From Sphingopyxis sp. LC363 (lineage in GTDB: Bacteria > Pseudomonadota > Alphaproteobacteria > Sphingomonadales > Sphingomonadaceae), in NCBI RefSeq assembly GCF_000756385.1, contig NZ_JNFC01000001.1, positions 248,001 to 312,000 of the forward strand: a stretch of DNA of 64,000 nucleotides. The letters are read 5' to 3'. Below the pieces are notes generated by a model. That model was not told where the DNA came from, ran no database searches, and worked only from the letters and a program-made list of their open reading frames with translations. The number at the start of each line of letters is the position of its first letter. The first letter of the stretch is position 1. Both the position numbers and the translations under genes were made by a program. Shown one piece after another: positions 46,860 through 55,621 of this stretch.

Positions 46860-47643
46860 ATGGATCAGGTCGTCGATTGGCAATCGCCATATTTTCCGAG
46901 AATATTCGAAACATATGATCGCGCCGATTTCGCGCAGGAGTTCCTGCGCCGAAGCCCGGCCTATCGCCGCGCCTATCGTTCGGCCGCGTTGGCGCCGACG
47001 CGGCGGCGCACCGCGCGCCTCGCTGGGCTGGCGCGACGATGGGGGTTGGTCTTTCGCCCTAGACCCTGACCGATCCGTCACCGAATCCCCCGCGCTCTGG
47101 CAGCCCGAGGCCTGCGCGCATGTCGCCATCGCCGAACCGGCGCCCGACGGCTTTGCCGCGCCGCGGCTCGCCGAGCTCATCGCCTCCGCGGATATCGCCT
47201 CCGAGATCATCCTGCCGGGCGAGTGGCATCTCGTGTTCGTGGCCGACGGACGGCGCTTCCGCCTCTGGCTTCGCCGCTTCCTCGCCGATGAACGGCTCGC
47301 CTATGTAAATCCGGCCGATCCGCACAGCGAGCTGCGGATGGCCGTGAGCCTCGCCGTACAGCGCCGCTTCTCGGCGGGCGTCACGACGCATCGCTTCCTG
47401 CGGGGAGGCGCCCCCGGACCATCCGAGCGCTGGCGTCTCATCCAGTGGCTGCGGCTCCTCGACGCCTCCGCCGAAGGGCGTTCGGCGCGCGACATCGCCG
47501 CCGCCCTCATCCTCGACGATGCCCAGGATTTCTCGGCCGCCGACTGGGACGGATCGAGCGAGCGCCGTCGCATCGCGCGCTGGCACCGCGCCGCGGTCGC
47601 GATGCGCGACGGCGGCTATCAGGAGCTGCTCGGCGCCGCCTGA
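46860..47643 (+). CDS. FseA-like transfer activator split by a +1 frameshift (DUF6499 + DUF2285)
   Basis: Two overlapping frames encode one family architecture. Frame A (46860-47069, after a CCGGAGG ribosome site) gives the DUF6499 part, MDQVVDWQSPYFPRIFETYD and DFAQEFLRRSPAYRRAYRS, ending in RRWGLVF-RPRP. The +1 frame continues ALDPDRSVTESPALWQPEA into a DUF2285 domain (about 190 residues) ending at 47643. Joining them at the UUU-C at 47052 restores the family sequence RRWGLVFALDPDR. In Mesorhizobium ICEMlSymR7A the ICE activator FseA is made by programmed +1 frameshifting between two such ORFs (Msi172 and Msi171). A simple inactivating indel is the alternative. Confidence 0.72.
47052..47055 (+). 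other. Candidate +1 ribosomal frameshift site UUU-C
   Basis: In frame A the codons are GTC TTT CGC; slipping one base forward re-pairs the Phe tRNA from UUU to UUC, its better match, and continues GCC CTA GAC. The zero-frame stop is five codons later (47067-47069). The C-U-U-U-C context suits +1 slippage. Proof needs conservation or protein data. Confidence 0.55.
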
Positions 47644-47762
47644 TCGGGACATTCCGCGCGTCGTCACTTTGTCCGTTCCTAAACCGCATCCCGATTTCCG
47701 AATGTCGCCGCCTCTCCGCCGGAGCCCCCCACGGGACCCGGCGCTGCGAACGGAGGCCCCTT

Positions 47763-48014
47763 TTGAGCGACATGCATACCCCCATTTCGCCGCGCTACCT
47801 CAAGACGCCCGACGCTGCGCTGCACCTCGGCCTGTCGAGCCGGACGCTCGAAAAACATCGCTGCTTCGGAACGGGTCCCGAATACCGCAAACTCGGCGGG
47901 CGGATCGTCTACGCGATCGCTGATCTCGACGCCTGGGCCGAGATCGGCCGCAAGAAGTCGACATCCGATCCCGGCAAGGGCGTCGTCCATCCCGCGCGCC
48001 CGGTCCGCCGCTGA
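47763..48014 (+). CDS. AlpA/RdfS-like helix-turn-helix excisionase candidate
   Basis: An 83-residue protein, MSDMHTPISPRYLKTPDAAL, with a winged-HTH of the AlpA/Xis type: YLKTPDAALHLGLSSRTLEKHRCFGTGPEYRKLGGRIVYAIADLDAWAE compresses to the usual select-column/row motif. A TTG-started reading at 47763 or the Met at 47772 are the start options. It lies between the FseA-like gene and the DUF2840-traF-relaxase genes. That is where the excision factor RdfS sits in related Mesorhizobium elements, so a recombination directionality role is likely by synteny. Overlaps the next gene as TGATG. Confidence 0.72.
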   Translation: MSDMHTPISPRYLKTPDAALHLGLSSRTLEKHRCFGTGPEYRKLGGRIVYAIADLDAWAEIGRKKSTSDPGKGVVHPARPVRR

Positions 48015-48535
48015 TGCGCTCCGCCCAGAACATCCCGCCCGCTCCCGGCGTGCAGCCGGTCGCGGCGACCGCGAGCGGTCTCACCGACCTTGAGCTGACC
48101 TGGATCGAGCAGCGGCTCGAGAATTGGCTGCGCTTCGGCCGCGTCGCCGCCGAGCGCATCGTCAGCCGCCGGACGCGCATCGTCTCCTTCCGGCCCGAGG
48201 CCGTCTTCGGCTTCGTCCGTTGGGGCGCGAACGATTTCGGCACGATCTTCTCGAGCATCTCGGTCATCGCGGCGCCCGCGCCCCGCGCCCCCTTCGCGAC
48301 GCATCCCTACGTGCGTCCCGGAGGCGACATCCTGCTCCGCGTCGACGGTTGGCCGAAGGTCCAGCAGGTGCTCTCGGCGATCGATGCGATCGAGGCCGAC
48401 GGGCTCGACCCGTGCGAGACGGCGCCCGATCATTGGCGCCACATCGGCAGCCATATCGCCGCCGGACTGCCGTTCCGGCCCTATGGTCCGGAGCGGCACC
48501 GGGCATGGCTCCAGCGCAAGGCGATCGCGCCATGA
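48014..48535 (+). CDS. DUF2840 family protein
   Basis: A 173-residue protein with the DUF2840 hallmarks LTWIEQRLENWLRFGR, SFRPEAVFGFVRWGANDFGTIFS and the C-terminal HWRHIGSHIAAGLPFRPYGPERHRAWL. The family is found almost only in the transfer regions of alphaproteobacterial ICEs, before traF. Overlaps both neighbours (TGATG and ATGA), so it is translated with the excisionase candidate and traF. Function unknown. Confidence 0.87.
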   Translation: MRSAQNIPPAPGVQPVAATASGLTDLELTWIEQRLENWLRFGRVAAERIVSRRTRIVSFRPEAVFGFVRWGANDFGTIFSSISVIAAPAPRAPFATHPYVRPGGDILLRVDGWPKVQQVLSAIDAIEADGLDPCETAPDHWRHIGSHIAAGLPFRPYGPERHRAWLQRKAIAP

Positions 48536-49122
48536 ACCGCCGCTGGTTCCGCGCAACCGCGGCGAGCGCTACGCTCTTCGCGGGGCTGTTCGTCGCGGCG
48601 GCAGCGCTCGCGCCGAAACCGCGCCTCATCTGGAACGCGAGCCCGAGCGTTCCGATCGGCTTCTACCGCGTCGATGTCGGCGCCGATCCCGAGGTCGGCG
48701 ACCTCATCCTCTTCCACCCGCCCGAGGCGGTCGCGACGCGCCTCGCGGTGCGCGGCTATGTGCCGCGCGGCGTGCCGCTCCTGAAGCATGTCGCCGCCGG
48801 TGAAGGCGCGCTCGTCTGCCGCAGCGGCACCTTCGTGACGATCGACGGCGCGCCGGCAGCGCGCGCGCGGGACGCGGACCGCCTCGGGCGGTCGCTGCCG
48901 CGCTGGCTCGGCTGCCATCTCCTGCGCCCCGGCGAACTGTTCCTCCTAAACCCCGCGCCCGACAGTCTCGACGGCCGATATTTCGGACCGCTCCCCGACA
49001 CCGGCGTCGTCGGCGTCGCGCACCCGCTTCTCGTGCGCGATGCGCCCGGCGCGCCGCTGCGCTGGCGCCGTGACGCCGATCGCTCCGCATTCACCCTCGA
49101 AGGAAAGGATATGTCCTCATGA
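48532..49122 (+). CDS. traF: TraF, S26-family conjugation signal peptidase
   Basis: A 196-residue membrane peptidase. One N-terminal helix (ATAASATLFAGLFVAAAALA) is followed by the active Ser in NASPSVPIGFYRV and the Lys general base in RGVPLLKHVAAGEGALV. TraF matures and cyclises TrbC-type pilins. ATGA overlaps link it to DUF2840 and to DUF736 copy 4. Length and motif spacing fit the family. Confidence 0.9.
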   Translation: MNRRWFRATAASATLFAGLFVAAAALAPKPRLIWNASPSVPIGFYRVDVGADPEVGDLILFHPPEAVATRLAVRGYVPRGVPLLKHVAAGEGALVCRSGTFVTIDGAPAARARDADRLGRSLPRWLGCHLLRPGELFLLNPAPDSLDGRYFGPLPDTGVVGVAHPLLVRDAPGAPLRWRRDADRSAFTLEGKDMSS

Positions 49123-49451
49123 TTATCGGAAACTTTCAAACTGCTGGCGACGGCTATGCCGGACAGATCCGGACGCTGCTGCTCGATGCGATGATCGCGA
49201 TCGTTCCGGCGAAGCCGAACGACGCGGAAAATGCGCCGGCCTGGCGCGTCCTGCTCGTCGAAGCCGATACCGGCGTGGAGATCGGGGCAGGCTGGGAACG
49301 CCGCAGCGAACGCGCCGGCTCCTATATCGCCCTGCAGATCGACGATCCGGCGCTCGCGGTTCCGCTGCGCGCCAATCTGCTCCGTTCGACGCAGAACGAG
49401 GATGAATATCATCTCCTCTGGACGCGTCCCGTTCCACGCGAACAAGCGTGA
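49119..49451 (+). CDS. DUF736 family protein, copy 4
   Basis: A 110-residue protein, MIIGNFQTAGDGYAGQIRTL, with TGVEIGAGWERRS and YIALQIDDPALAVPLRANLL. Translationally coupled on both sides (ATGA and GTGA), so unlike the other three copies it is an integral member of the traF-relaxase operon. Function unknown. Confidence 0.88.
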   Translation: MIIGNFQTAGDGYAGQIRTLLLDAMIAIVPAKPNDAENAPAWRVLLVEADTGVEIGAGWERRSERAGSYIALQIDDPALAVPLRANLLRSTQNEDEYHLLWTRPVPREQA

Positions 49452-50170
49452 GCATCATGCATCCGGCTCGCTCGGCGCGCGTCCGCGCCGTGCGCCTCGC
49501 CTTGCTGCTGCTCTGCTCGGCGAGCGCCGCCCCGGACCGGGCATGGGGCGCGGCACCGGCGGAAGAGCCGACGGCCGCGGCCCACCCCTATGCCGCTCAT
49601 GTGGCGGAGGCATCGCATCGCTTCGGCGTTCCGGAGGTCTGGATATGGCGCGTGATGCATGTCGAGAGCCGCGGAAAGCCGCGGGCGCTCTCGCATGCCG
49701 GTGCAATGGGGCTGATGCAGATCATGCCCGCAACCTGGGCGATGCTGACGGCGCAGCATCGTCTCGGGTCCGACCCCTTCGACGTGCGTGCCAACATCCT
49801 CGCGGGCGCGGCCTATCTGCGCGCGATGTGGGACCGATATCGCGACGTTCGCCTCATGCTCGCTGCCTATAATGCAGGCCCCGGCCGCGCCGACGCCTAT
49901 GCAGCGGGGCGGCGCGGCTTGCCCGCCGAGACGGTGGCTTATGTCGCAGCCATCGCGCCCGCGCTCGGTGCGCCGGCTGCTCCGTCATCTGCGATGGCGC
50001 GGACTGCCGAACCGCCGAGCTGGCGCAGCGCCTCGCTCTTCGCCGAGCAGCGATCGGACACGCCGGCTGCAACTTCGGTGCAGCGCGGCGACGCCGCGCC
50101 TGCTGGGCCGTCGAATTCCGCGCCTGCTCCCTCGCCCCTCTTCGTCCCGCTTTCCGGGGACAATCGGTGA
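49448..50170 (+). CDS. Lytic transglycosylase (VirB1-like)
   Basis: A 240-residue exported muramidase. Signal peptide to about residue 35. The SLT domain includes VWIWRVMHVESRGKPRALSHAGAMGLMQIMPATW, where the Glu of ESRG is catalytic, and YNAGPGRADAY. The C-terminal third is Pro/Ala-rich. It opens the cell wall for the conjugation channel. A GTG start at 49448 overlaps the DUF736 stop; ATG at 49457 is the alternative. Confidence 0.9.
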   Translation: MSIMHPARSARVRAVRLALLLLCSASAAPDRAWGAAPAEEPTAAAHPYAAHVAEASHRFGVPEVWIWRVMHVESRGKPRALSHAGAMGLMQIMPATWAMLTAQHRLGSDPFDVRANILAGAAYLRAMWDRYRDVRLMLAAYNAGPGRADAYAAGRRGLPAETVAYVAAIAPALGAPAAPSSAMARTAEPPSWRSASLFAEQRSDTPAATSVQRGDAAPAGPSNSAPAPSPLFVPLSGDNR

Positions 50171-50397
50171 TGGTCGTCCTGGCGATATTTGCTGGAGTGC
50201 GCCGGTCCATGGATAGGCACTGCTTGGCGTTCAGAAGGGGTTCGGGGGGATGGCAAGATAAAAGACCTGCCAGCTCGCCGGCAGATTGTGGTTGGATTAC
50301 AGCGCTTTATGCGTATGGCACCCCCCTCCGGCTGCCATATCGACCTCTGGATTTCCGAGGCAGAACAAGCGCTTACGATATGGCACCGGCGTTGTGA
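50170..50397 (+). CDS. Doubtful small ORF between transglycosylase and relaxase
   Basis: A 75-residue frame (MVVLAIFAGVRRSMDRHCLA) overlapping the transglycosylase stop as TGATG. Another frame, 50189-50413, is equally open. Neither resembles a known family, and the segment may simply be the leader of the relaxase gene. Listed because coupling at the start is of the kind used throughout this operon. Confidence 0.25.
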   Translation: MVVLAIFAGVRRSMDRHCLAFRRGSGGWQDKRPASSPADCGWITALYAYGTPLRLPYRPLDFRGRTSAYDMAPAL

Positions 50398-52139
50398 GCG
50401 GCGACGAGCATGATTTTCGGGTGCGACCGGGAAGGGGTCGCGATGCGGGTTCGGGATCGGCGCGGCGCGGGAAGAGGCTCGCGGCGCAGGTGCGCAAGGC
50501 AGCCGCCCGCTCGGGTTACACCCGCTCCCGTCGGGGCGGCGGCGGTCGCAGCGGAACCGGTCGGCATGGCCGCGGCCGCGCCGCGCTTGCGACGATCCGG
50601 CGCGGCCCCGCGCAGCGCCGCGTGACGGTCATGGCGCGCATCGTCCGGCATAAGGGCGCGCAGTTTCGCTCCGCGCCTCTCGCACGGCATATCGCTTATC
50701 TCGAACGCGACGGCGTCACCCGCGATGGTCGCGATGCCATGATGTTCGATGCGTCTGGAGATACCGCCGACCGCGAGGCCTTTGCCGATCGCTGCGCCGA
50801 CGATCGCCATCATTTCCGTTTCATCGTCAGCCCTGAAGATGCGGAGCAATTGCAGGACCTTCGGACCTTCACCCGCGATCTCATGGGCCGGATGGAGAAG
50901 GATCTCGAGACCCGGCTCGACTGGGTGGCGGTCGATCACTGGAACACCGACAATCCGCATATCCATATACTCCTGCGCGGCGTCGCCGAGGACGGAAGCG
51001 ACCTGGTCGTCGACCGCGCTTATATGTCGGAAGGCGTGCGCGGACGGGCGTCGGAGATCGCGACCCTCGAACTCGGCCCGCGAAACGAACAGGAGATCGA
51101 CGCGAGCCTCGTGCGGGAGACGGGCGCCGAGCGTTGGACCGGGCTCGATGCGCGCCTGCGCGAACGCGGCGGCGAAACGGGGATCGTCGATCTTCGTCCC
51201 GACCCAAGCTCGCCGCCGGGCCGCGATCGGCATCTCATCGGACGTGCGGCGAAGCTCGAGGCGCTTGGGCTTGCGACGCGCCTTGGACCCGGCATTTTCG
51301 AGATCGATCCGCGCGCCGAAACCCTATTGCGCGACCTCGGCGAGCGAGGCGACATCATCAAGGGCGTCCACCGCGCCATGCGCATGCAAGGGCTCTCCTT
51401 CGACGCATCGAGGCTCGCCCTTCACGGCGAGGCGGAGCGTTCGGGCCTCGTCGGGCGGCTGGTCGCACGCGGCCTCGACGATGAGCTTGCCGGCTCCGCC
51501 TTCGCCATCGTCGACGGGACCGATGGACGGACCCATCACATCAAATTCTCCGATCTCCAATGGACCGGGGACGCGAAGCCGGGCGCGGTCGTCGAGCTGC
51601 GGCGCTGGGAAGGACGCGACGGCGGCGAGCATCTCTCGCTCGCCCTGCGATCGGACCTTGCGGTCGCCGACCAGACATCCGCGCGCGGCGCAACCTGGCT
51701 CGACCGCGAGCTGGTCGCGGCGAAGCCCACGGCAGGAACCTCGGGCTTCGGCATCGATGTTCGCCGCGCCATGGCAGCGCGCGCCGAGTTTCTCGCGAGC
51801 GAAGGCCTCGCGAGCCGACAGAACGGCAAGCTCGTACTGGCGCCCGATCTCATCGAAACGCTGAAGCGGCGCGACCTCGAGGCGGCCTGCGAAACCATCG
51901 CCGCGCGCACCGGGCTCGCGCATCGCCCGCCGGCCACCGGCGACGCGGTGAGCGGGACCTACCGCGAGCGCGTGTCGCTCGCCTCGGGGCGCTTCGCGAT
52001 GATCGACGACGGCCTTGGCTTTCAACTCGTGCCCTGGCGCCCGGCGCTCGACCGGCACCTCGGGCAGCATGTCACCGGCACCGCCACCGCGGGCGGCATC
52101 GACTGGAGCCTTGGCCGCGATCGCGGGATCGCAATCTGA
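50394..52139 (+). CDS. rlxS: DUF3363 relaxase (RlxS type)
   Basis: A 581-residue mobilisation nuclease. After an Arg/Gly-rich basic start (DFRVRPGRGRD) the relaxase domain has FRFIVSPEDAEQL and DWVAVDHWNTDNPHIHILLRG. The HIH triad binds the metal that supports nicking at oriT. The C-terminal DUF3363 part includes YRERVSLASGRFAMIDDGLGFQLVPWRP. A GTG start at 50394 is chosen from the family-like first residues SGDEHDFR. It nicks and pilots the transferred strand to TraG. oriT was not located. Confidence 0.9.
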   Translation: MSGDEHDFRVRPGRGRDAGSGSARRGKRLAAQVRKAAARSGYTRSRRGGGGRSGTGRHGRGRAALATIRRGPAQRRVTVMARIVRHKGAQFRSAPLARHIAYLERDGVTRDGRDAMMFDASGDTADREAFADRCADDRHHFRFIVSPEDAEQLQDLRTFTRDLMGRMEKDLETRLDWVAVDHWNTDNPHIHILLRGVAEDGSDLVVDRAYMSEGVRGRASEIATLELGPRNEQEIDASLVRETGAERWTGLDARLRERGGETGIVDLRPDPSSPPGRDRHLIGRAAKLEALGLATRLGPGIFEIDPRAETLLRDLGERGDIIKGVHRAMRMQGLSFDASRLALHGEAERSGLVGRLVARGLDDELAGSAFAIVDGTDGRTHHIKFSDLQWTGDAKPGAVVELRRWEGRDGGEHLSLALRSDLAVADQTSARGATWLDRELVAAKPTAGTSGFGIDVRRAMAARAEFLASEGLASRQNGKLVLAPDLIETLKRRDLEAACETIAARTGLAHRPPATGDAVSGTYRERVSLASGRFAMIDDGLGFQLVPWRPALDRHLGQHVTGTATAGGIDWSLGRDRGIAI

Positions 52140-52152
52140 GAAAGGATGAACG

Positions 52153-54123
52153 ATGAGCGACAGGATATTATGGGGCCAGATCTTCGCGGTGCTGCTGATC
52201 GTCCTCGCGGCGGTCTGGACCGCGACCCAAGCGACGGCGGAAGCGCTCGGATTTCAGGCGGCGCTCGGTGCCCCCTGGTTCCGCATCGGCGACTATCCCG
52301 TCTATCCCCCGCCCGCCTTCTTCTGGTGGTGGTTTGCCTTCGACGCCTATGCGCCGCCGATCTTCTATCGCGGTGCCGCGATCGCCGCGTCGGGCGGGCT
52401 GCTGTCGGTTGTCGTCGCGATCAGCATGTCGGTGTGGCGTGCGCGCGAGCGCCGGCGGGCCGAGACCTACGGATCGGCACGCTGGGCGCAGGAGCGTGAG
52501 ATACGGGCTGCCAACATGCTCGGCCCCGATGGCGTCATTCTCGGGCGCATGGCCGGAACATACCTGCGTCACGATGGCGCCGAGCATGTCCTCTGCTTCG
52601 CGCCGACCCGATCCGGAAAGGGCGTCGGCCTCGTGGTGCCGACCCTGCTGACTTGGCCGGGGAGCTGCATCGTCCATGACATCAAGGGCGAGAACTGGCA
52701 GCTCACTGCGGGCTTTCGCGCAAAGCATGGCCGGGTGCTGCTCTTCGATCCGACCAACCCCGCATCGGCCGCCTATAATCCGCTCCTCGAAGTCCGGCGC
52801 GGCGCGTGGGAAGTACGCGATGTGCAGAATGTCGCCGACGTGCTGGTCGATCCCGAAGGAAGCCTCGAGCGCCGAAACCACTGGGAGAAGACAAGCCACG
52901 CCCTGCTCGTCGGCGCGATCCTCCATGTTCTCTACGCCGAGGAGGAAAAGAGCCTTGCCGGTGTCGCGGCCTTTCTGTCGAACCCCGAGCGCAAGATCGA
53001 GGCGACGCTCCACCGGATGAAGACCACCAGCCATTTGGGAGATCGCGTCCACCCGGTCGTCGCCGCGGCGGCGCAGGAGCTGCTCAACAAGAGCGAGAAT
53101 GAGCGGTCCGGCGTGCTGTCGACCGCCATGTCCTTCCTCGGTCTTTATCGCGATCCGGTGATCGCCAAGGTCACGGGACATTCCGAGTGGCGCATCGCGG
53201 ACCTGATCGGAAGCGAGCGCCCGGTCTCGCTCTACCTCGTGGTGCCGCCCGGCGATATCAGCCGGACCAAGCCGCTCATGCGCCTGATCCTCAACCAGAT
53301 CGGGCGGCGGCTGACCGAGGAGCTGAATCCCAAGGCACGGTCGCAACGGCTGCTGTTCATGCTCGACGAGTTTCCCGCGCTCGGACGTCTCGATTTCTTC
53401 GAAAGCGCGCTCGCCTTCATGGCGGGCTATGGCATCAAGGCCTTTCTGATCGCCCAGTCGCTCAACCAGATCGAGAAGGCCTATGGCCAGAGCAATGCGA
53501 TCCTCGACAATTGCCACGTCCGGGTCAGTTTCGCGACGAACGATGAGCGCACCGCCAAACGGATTTCCGATGCGCTTGGCACTGCGACCGAGCAACGCGC
53601 GATGAAGAATTATGCCGGCCATCGGCTCTCGCCCTGGCTCGGCCATTTGATGGTGTCGCGCACCGAAACCGCCCGGCCGCTGCTCACCCCCGGCGAAGTC
53701 ATGCAGCTCCCCCCGGACGACGAGATCGTGATGGCCGCCGGCCTCGCACCGATCCGGGCCAAGAAGGCGCGCTACTATGGCGACCGGCGCCTGGCCGGCC
53801 GCGTCATTCCGCCGCCCGCACCCGGTCGCGGTCTTCCCGCCGGCCACGATTGGATGGCCGACCGGGTACAGCAGCCGATGGAGACGAAAGCGAAGGCGGC
53901 GGAGGACGATGACGCGGCCAATGGCGGCATTCGGCAGGAACCCGAACTTCCCGTCCATGAGGATATCGCGCCGCCGCCGCCGCGCAGCGTCAATGGCGAG
54001 TTTGATTTCACCGAGGACGGAGCACAAGCCGATGCAGCGCGGCTTCGCGCCGCCGCGGATCGGCGGATGGCGCGGCGCGCTCAAGCTGCCGCGCTCGATC
54101 CCGACGATGGGATCCAGCTGTGA
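52153..54123 (+). CDS. traG: TraG/VirD4 type IV coupling protein
   Basis: A 656-residue ATPase. Two N-terminal membrane helices (ILWGQIFAVLLIVLAAVW and AAIAASGGLLSVVVAISM) are followed by Walker A FAPTRSGKGVGLVVPTLL at about residue 150, VHDIKGENW, and Walker B LLFMLDEFPALGRLDFFE at about residue 400. The C-terminal tail is acidic and variable. It couples the relaxosome to the Trb channel. Located 13 bases after the relaxase and overlapping the next gene by GTGA. Confidence 0.93.
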   Translation: MSDRILWGQIFAVLLIVLAAVWTATQATAEALGFQAALGAPWFRIGDYPVYPPPAFFWWWFAFDAYAPPIFYRGAAIAASGGLLSVVVAISMSVWRARERRRAETYGSARWAQEREIRAANMLGPDGVILGRMAGTYLRHDGAEHVLCFAPTRSGKGVGLVVPTLLTWPGSCIVHDIKGENWQLTAGFRAKHGRVLLFDPTNPASAAYNPLLEVRRGAWEVRDVQNVADVLVDPEGSLERRNHWEKTSHALLVGAILHVLYAEEEKSLAGVAAFLSNPERKIEATLHRMKTTSHLGDRVHPVVAAAAQELLNKSENERSGVLSTAMSFLGLYRDPVIAKVTGHSEWRIADLIGSERPVSLYLVVPPGDISRTKPLMRLILNQIGRRLTEELNPKARSQRLLFMLDEFPALGRLDFFESALAFMAGYGIKAFLIAQSLNQIEKAYGQSNAILDNCHVRVSFATNDERTAKRISDALGTATEQRAMKNYAGHRLSPWLGHLMVSRTETARPLLTPGEVMQLPPDDEIVMAAGLAPIRAKKARYYGDRRLAGRVIPPPAPGRGLPAGHDWMADRVQQPMETKAKAAEDDDAANGGIRQEPELPVHEDIAPPPPRSVNGEFDFTEDGAQADAARLRAAADRRMARRAQAAALDPDDGIQL

Positions 54124-54539
54124 TCCGATCGCATGTCAAACAGACATTCCGGATCGAAACCGGCCTGTCGCGCGACCTGACAGACCTTGCCCGCCGACGC
54201 GGCCTCACCCGGACCGAAGTGCTGGAGGCTGCACTGCGCTCCTTTCTCTCGCCCGATCAGGAGGAGCGGATCGAGGCGCTGTTGACCCGGCGCCTCGACC
54301 GCATCGGCCGCCAGCTCGACCGCATCGAATGGCATGGCGAAATGTCGGGAGAAGCGATGGCCCTGTTCGTTCGACACTGGCTCACGAGCACGGCGCCTTT
54401 GCCCGATGATGCATTGCCGGCCGCGCAGGCCAGCGGGAAGCGGCGGTGGGAGGCTTTCGTCGATGCCCTTTCACGTAGGATGGAAGTTGGACCAAAGCTC
54501 GCCGCGGAGCTGATGCGTGATGTCGGCGGTTCCAATTGA
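54120..54539 (+). CDS. Ribbon-helix-helix (CopG-like) relaxosome protein
   Basis: A 139-residue protein with an N-terminal RHH segment (KQTFRIETGLSRDLTDLARRRGLTRTEVLEAALRSFL), then a helical, possibly coiled-coil region. A GTG start overlaps the traG stop. Small RHH proteins next to coupling-protein genes usually bind oriT or regulate transfer genes. Confidence 0.82.
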   Translation: MIRSHVKQTFRIETGLSRDLTDLARRRGLTRTEVLEAALRSFLSPDQEERIEALLTRRLDRIGRQLDRIEWHGEMSGEAMALFVRHWLTSTAPLPDDALPAAQASGKRRWEAFVDALSRRMEVGPKLAAELMRDVGGSN

Positions 54540-54553
54540 AGCCTTTAACCGGC

Positions 54554-54793
54554 TCATCCAGCCCGCAGTTTTAAGAGAAAGCTGATGGCCTCGGCGGGGA
54601 CACCGCACAGGGCAGCCGCTAGCAGCAGTATCGCGAGAGCCAGATATTTGGCCAGAGGAGTTCGGCACAGCTCGAGAAGCACCGCCGATTTGTGGCGGCC
54701 CAATTGCACAAGCGCCATGAACTGGGCGAGCTCGGCCTCACGGTCAGTCATCGGACGATCACCTACGGGCGGGAGAGGGGGCATGTCGGTCAT
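54554..54793 (-). CDS. Small membrane-anchored hypothetical protein
   Basis: A 79-residue protein with one strong helix near the C-terminus (YLALAILLLAAALCGVPAEAISFLL), opposite in strand to the transfer genes. The Met at 54793 is used; a GTG at 54805 is possible. Family unknown. Confidence 0.5.
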   Translation of the reverse strand: MTDMPPLPPVGDRPMTDREAELAQFMALVQLGRHKSAVLLELCRTPLAKYLALAILLLAAALCGVPAEAISFLLKLRAG

Positions 54794-54989
54794 CACAAAC
54801 CTCACGGATTCATCGCAAAAATGGCGCGCTGTTACAGATGCGCGTGCGGGTTACCGTGAGGGATAAGCCCTCCGGGCTGGAGTGCCCCTCAGGCGAGTCG
54901 CTTGTCAACAGGGTGAATCGCAATTTTATCAACAGTCGGGGGTGCGTCTGGGGATATCTTGCCGCATTTCCGGGAAAGCCGGAGTTCGT

Positions 54990-55619
54990 TCAGTCCTCTT
55001 CGCCCTGCTGCTCGCGCTCGCGTAGTCTCTCGGCATAGCGGTAGCTCGCTTCGACGGAGTGATAGTCATCGGCGTAGCGATCGATGTCGCCGAGCGCGCA
55101 TTCGACCTCATAGGCCACCGTATGGGGAGACGAGCCCGGGCGCTTTCGGCCCAGCCAGCGCTCTAGCTTGTCGAAGCGGCTCTGCATCCCCTGCACGCTG
55201 CATGCGATGCGCAGATCGTCGAGATTGCTGCTCGTTCGATTGCGGCTCCAGGCCCTGCAGGCGAACTCAAGCTCTTCACCCCGTGTCGGAGGGCGATCGC
55301 TGAGATCAGCCCCACCATCTTTCGCAAGGGTCGGGTCGGCCTGTACACCGGCAAGGCCCGCACTGAGTGCCTCGCACAGTTCGCTATGATATTTATCCCG
55401 GAGCGCGGCGTCCCAATCATAGGGGCCAGCGCCGACGAAAAGATGCGGCAGCTTGAAATGCGCCCCCACTGCCTTCGGCAGCATCTTCTCGATCCGGATC
55501 ACTCCGCGAATGACGCCGAGAAGGCGCTCGGCGTCGATCCCGGCCCAGGGCCGCGCCAGATTTTCGAGCGCGCCAAGGTTCGAATTGGTGGGCGTGTCCC
55601 CCGTGTTCCAGTATCGCAT
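54990..55619 (-). CDS. Hypothetical protein, cargo unit gene 3
   Basis: A 209-residue, mostly helical protein with no signal peptide or membrane segment (MRYWNTGDTPTNSNLGALEN; ending in ERLREREQQGEED). It starts two bases after the stop of the HEPN-motif gene, so the two are probably translated together. No family is recognised. As the direct partner of a possible HEPN RNase it could be a modulator, which is inference. Confidence 0.6.
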   Translation of the reverse strand: MRYWNTGDTPTNSNLGALENLARPWAGIDAERLLGVIRGVIRIEKMLPKAVGAHFKLPHLFVGAGPYDWDAALRDKYHSELCEALSAGLAGVQADPTLAKDGGADLSDRPPTRGEELEFACRAWSRNRTSSNLDDLRIACSVQGMQSRFDKLERWLGRKRPGSSPHTVAYEVECALGDIDRYADDYHSVEASYRYAERLREREQQGEED

Positions 55620-55621
55620 GG

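Noticed and set aside
50189..50413. 74-residue frame before the relaxase
   Set aside because: Overlaps an equally open frame and the relaxase start. No ribosome site or family, so not called as a gene.
52168..54084. 638-residue open frame antisense to traG
   Set aside because: The plus strand encodes a complete coupling protein with Walker motifs and coupled neighbours. The antisense frame is a GC-codon-bias shadow with no ribosome site or family resemblance.
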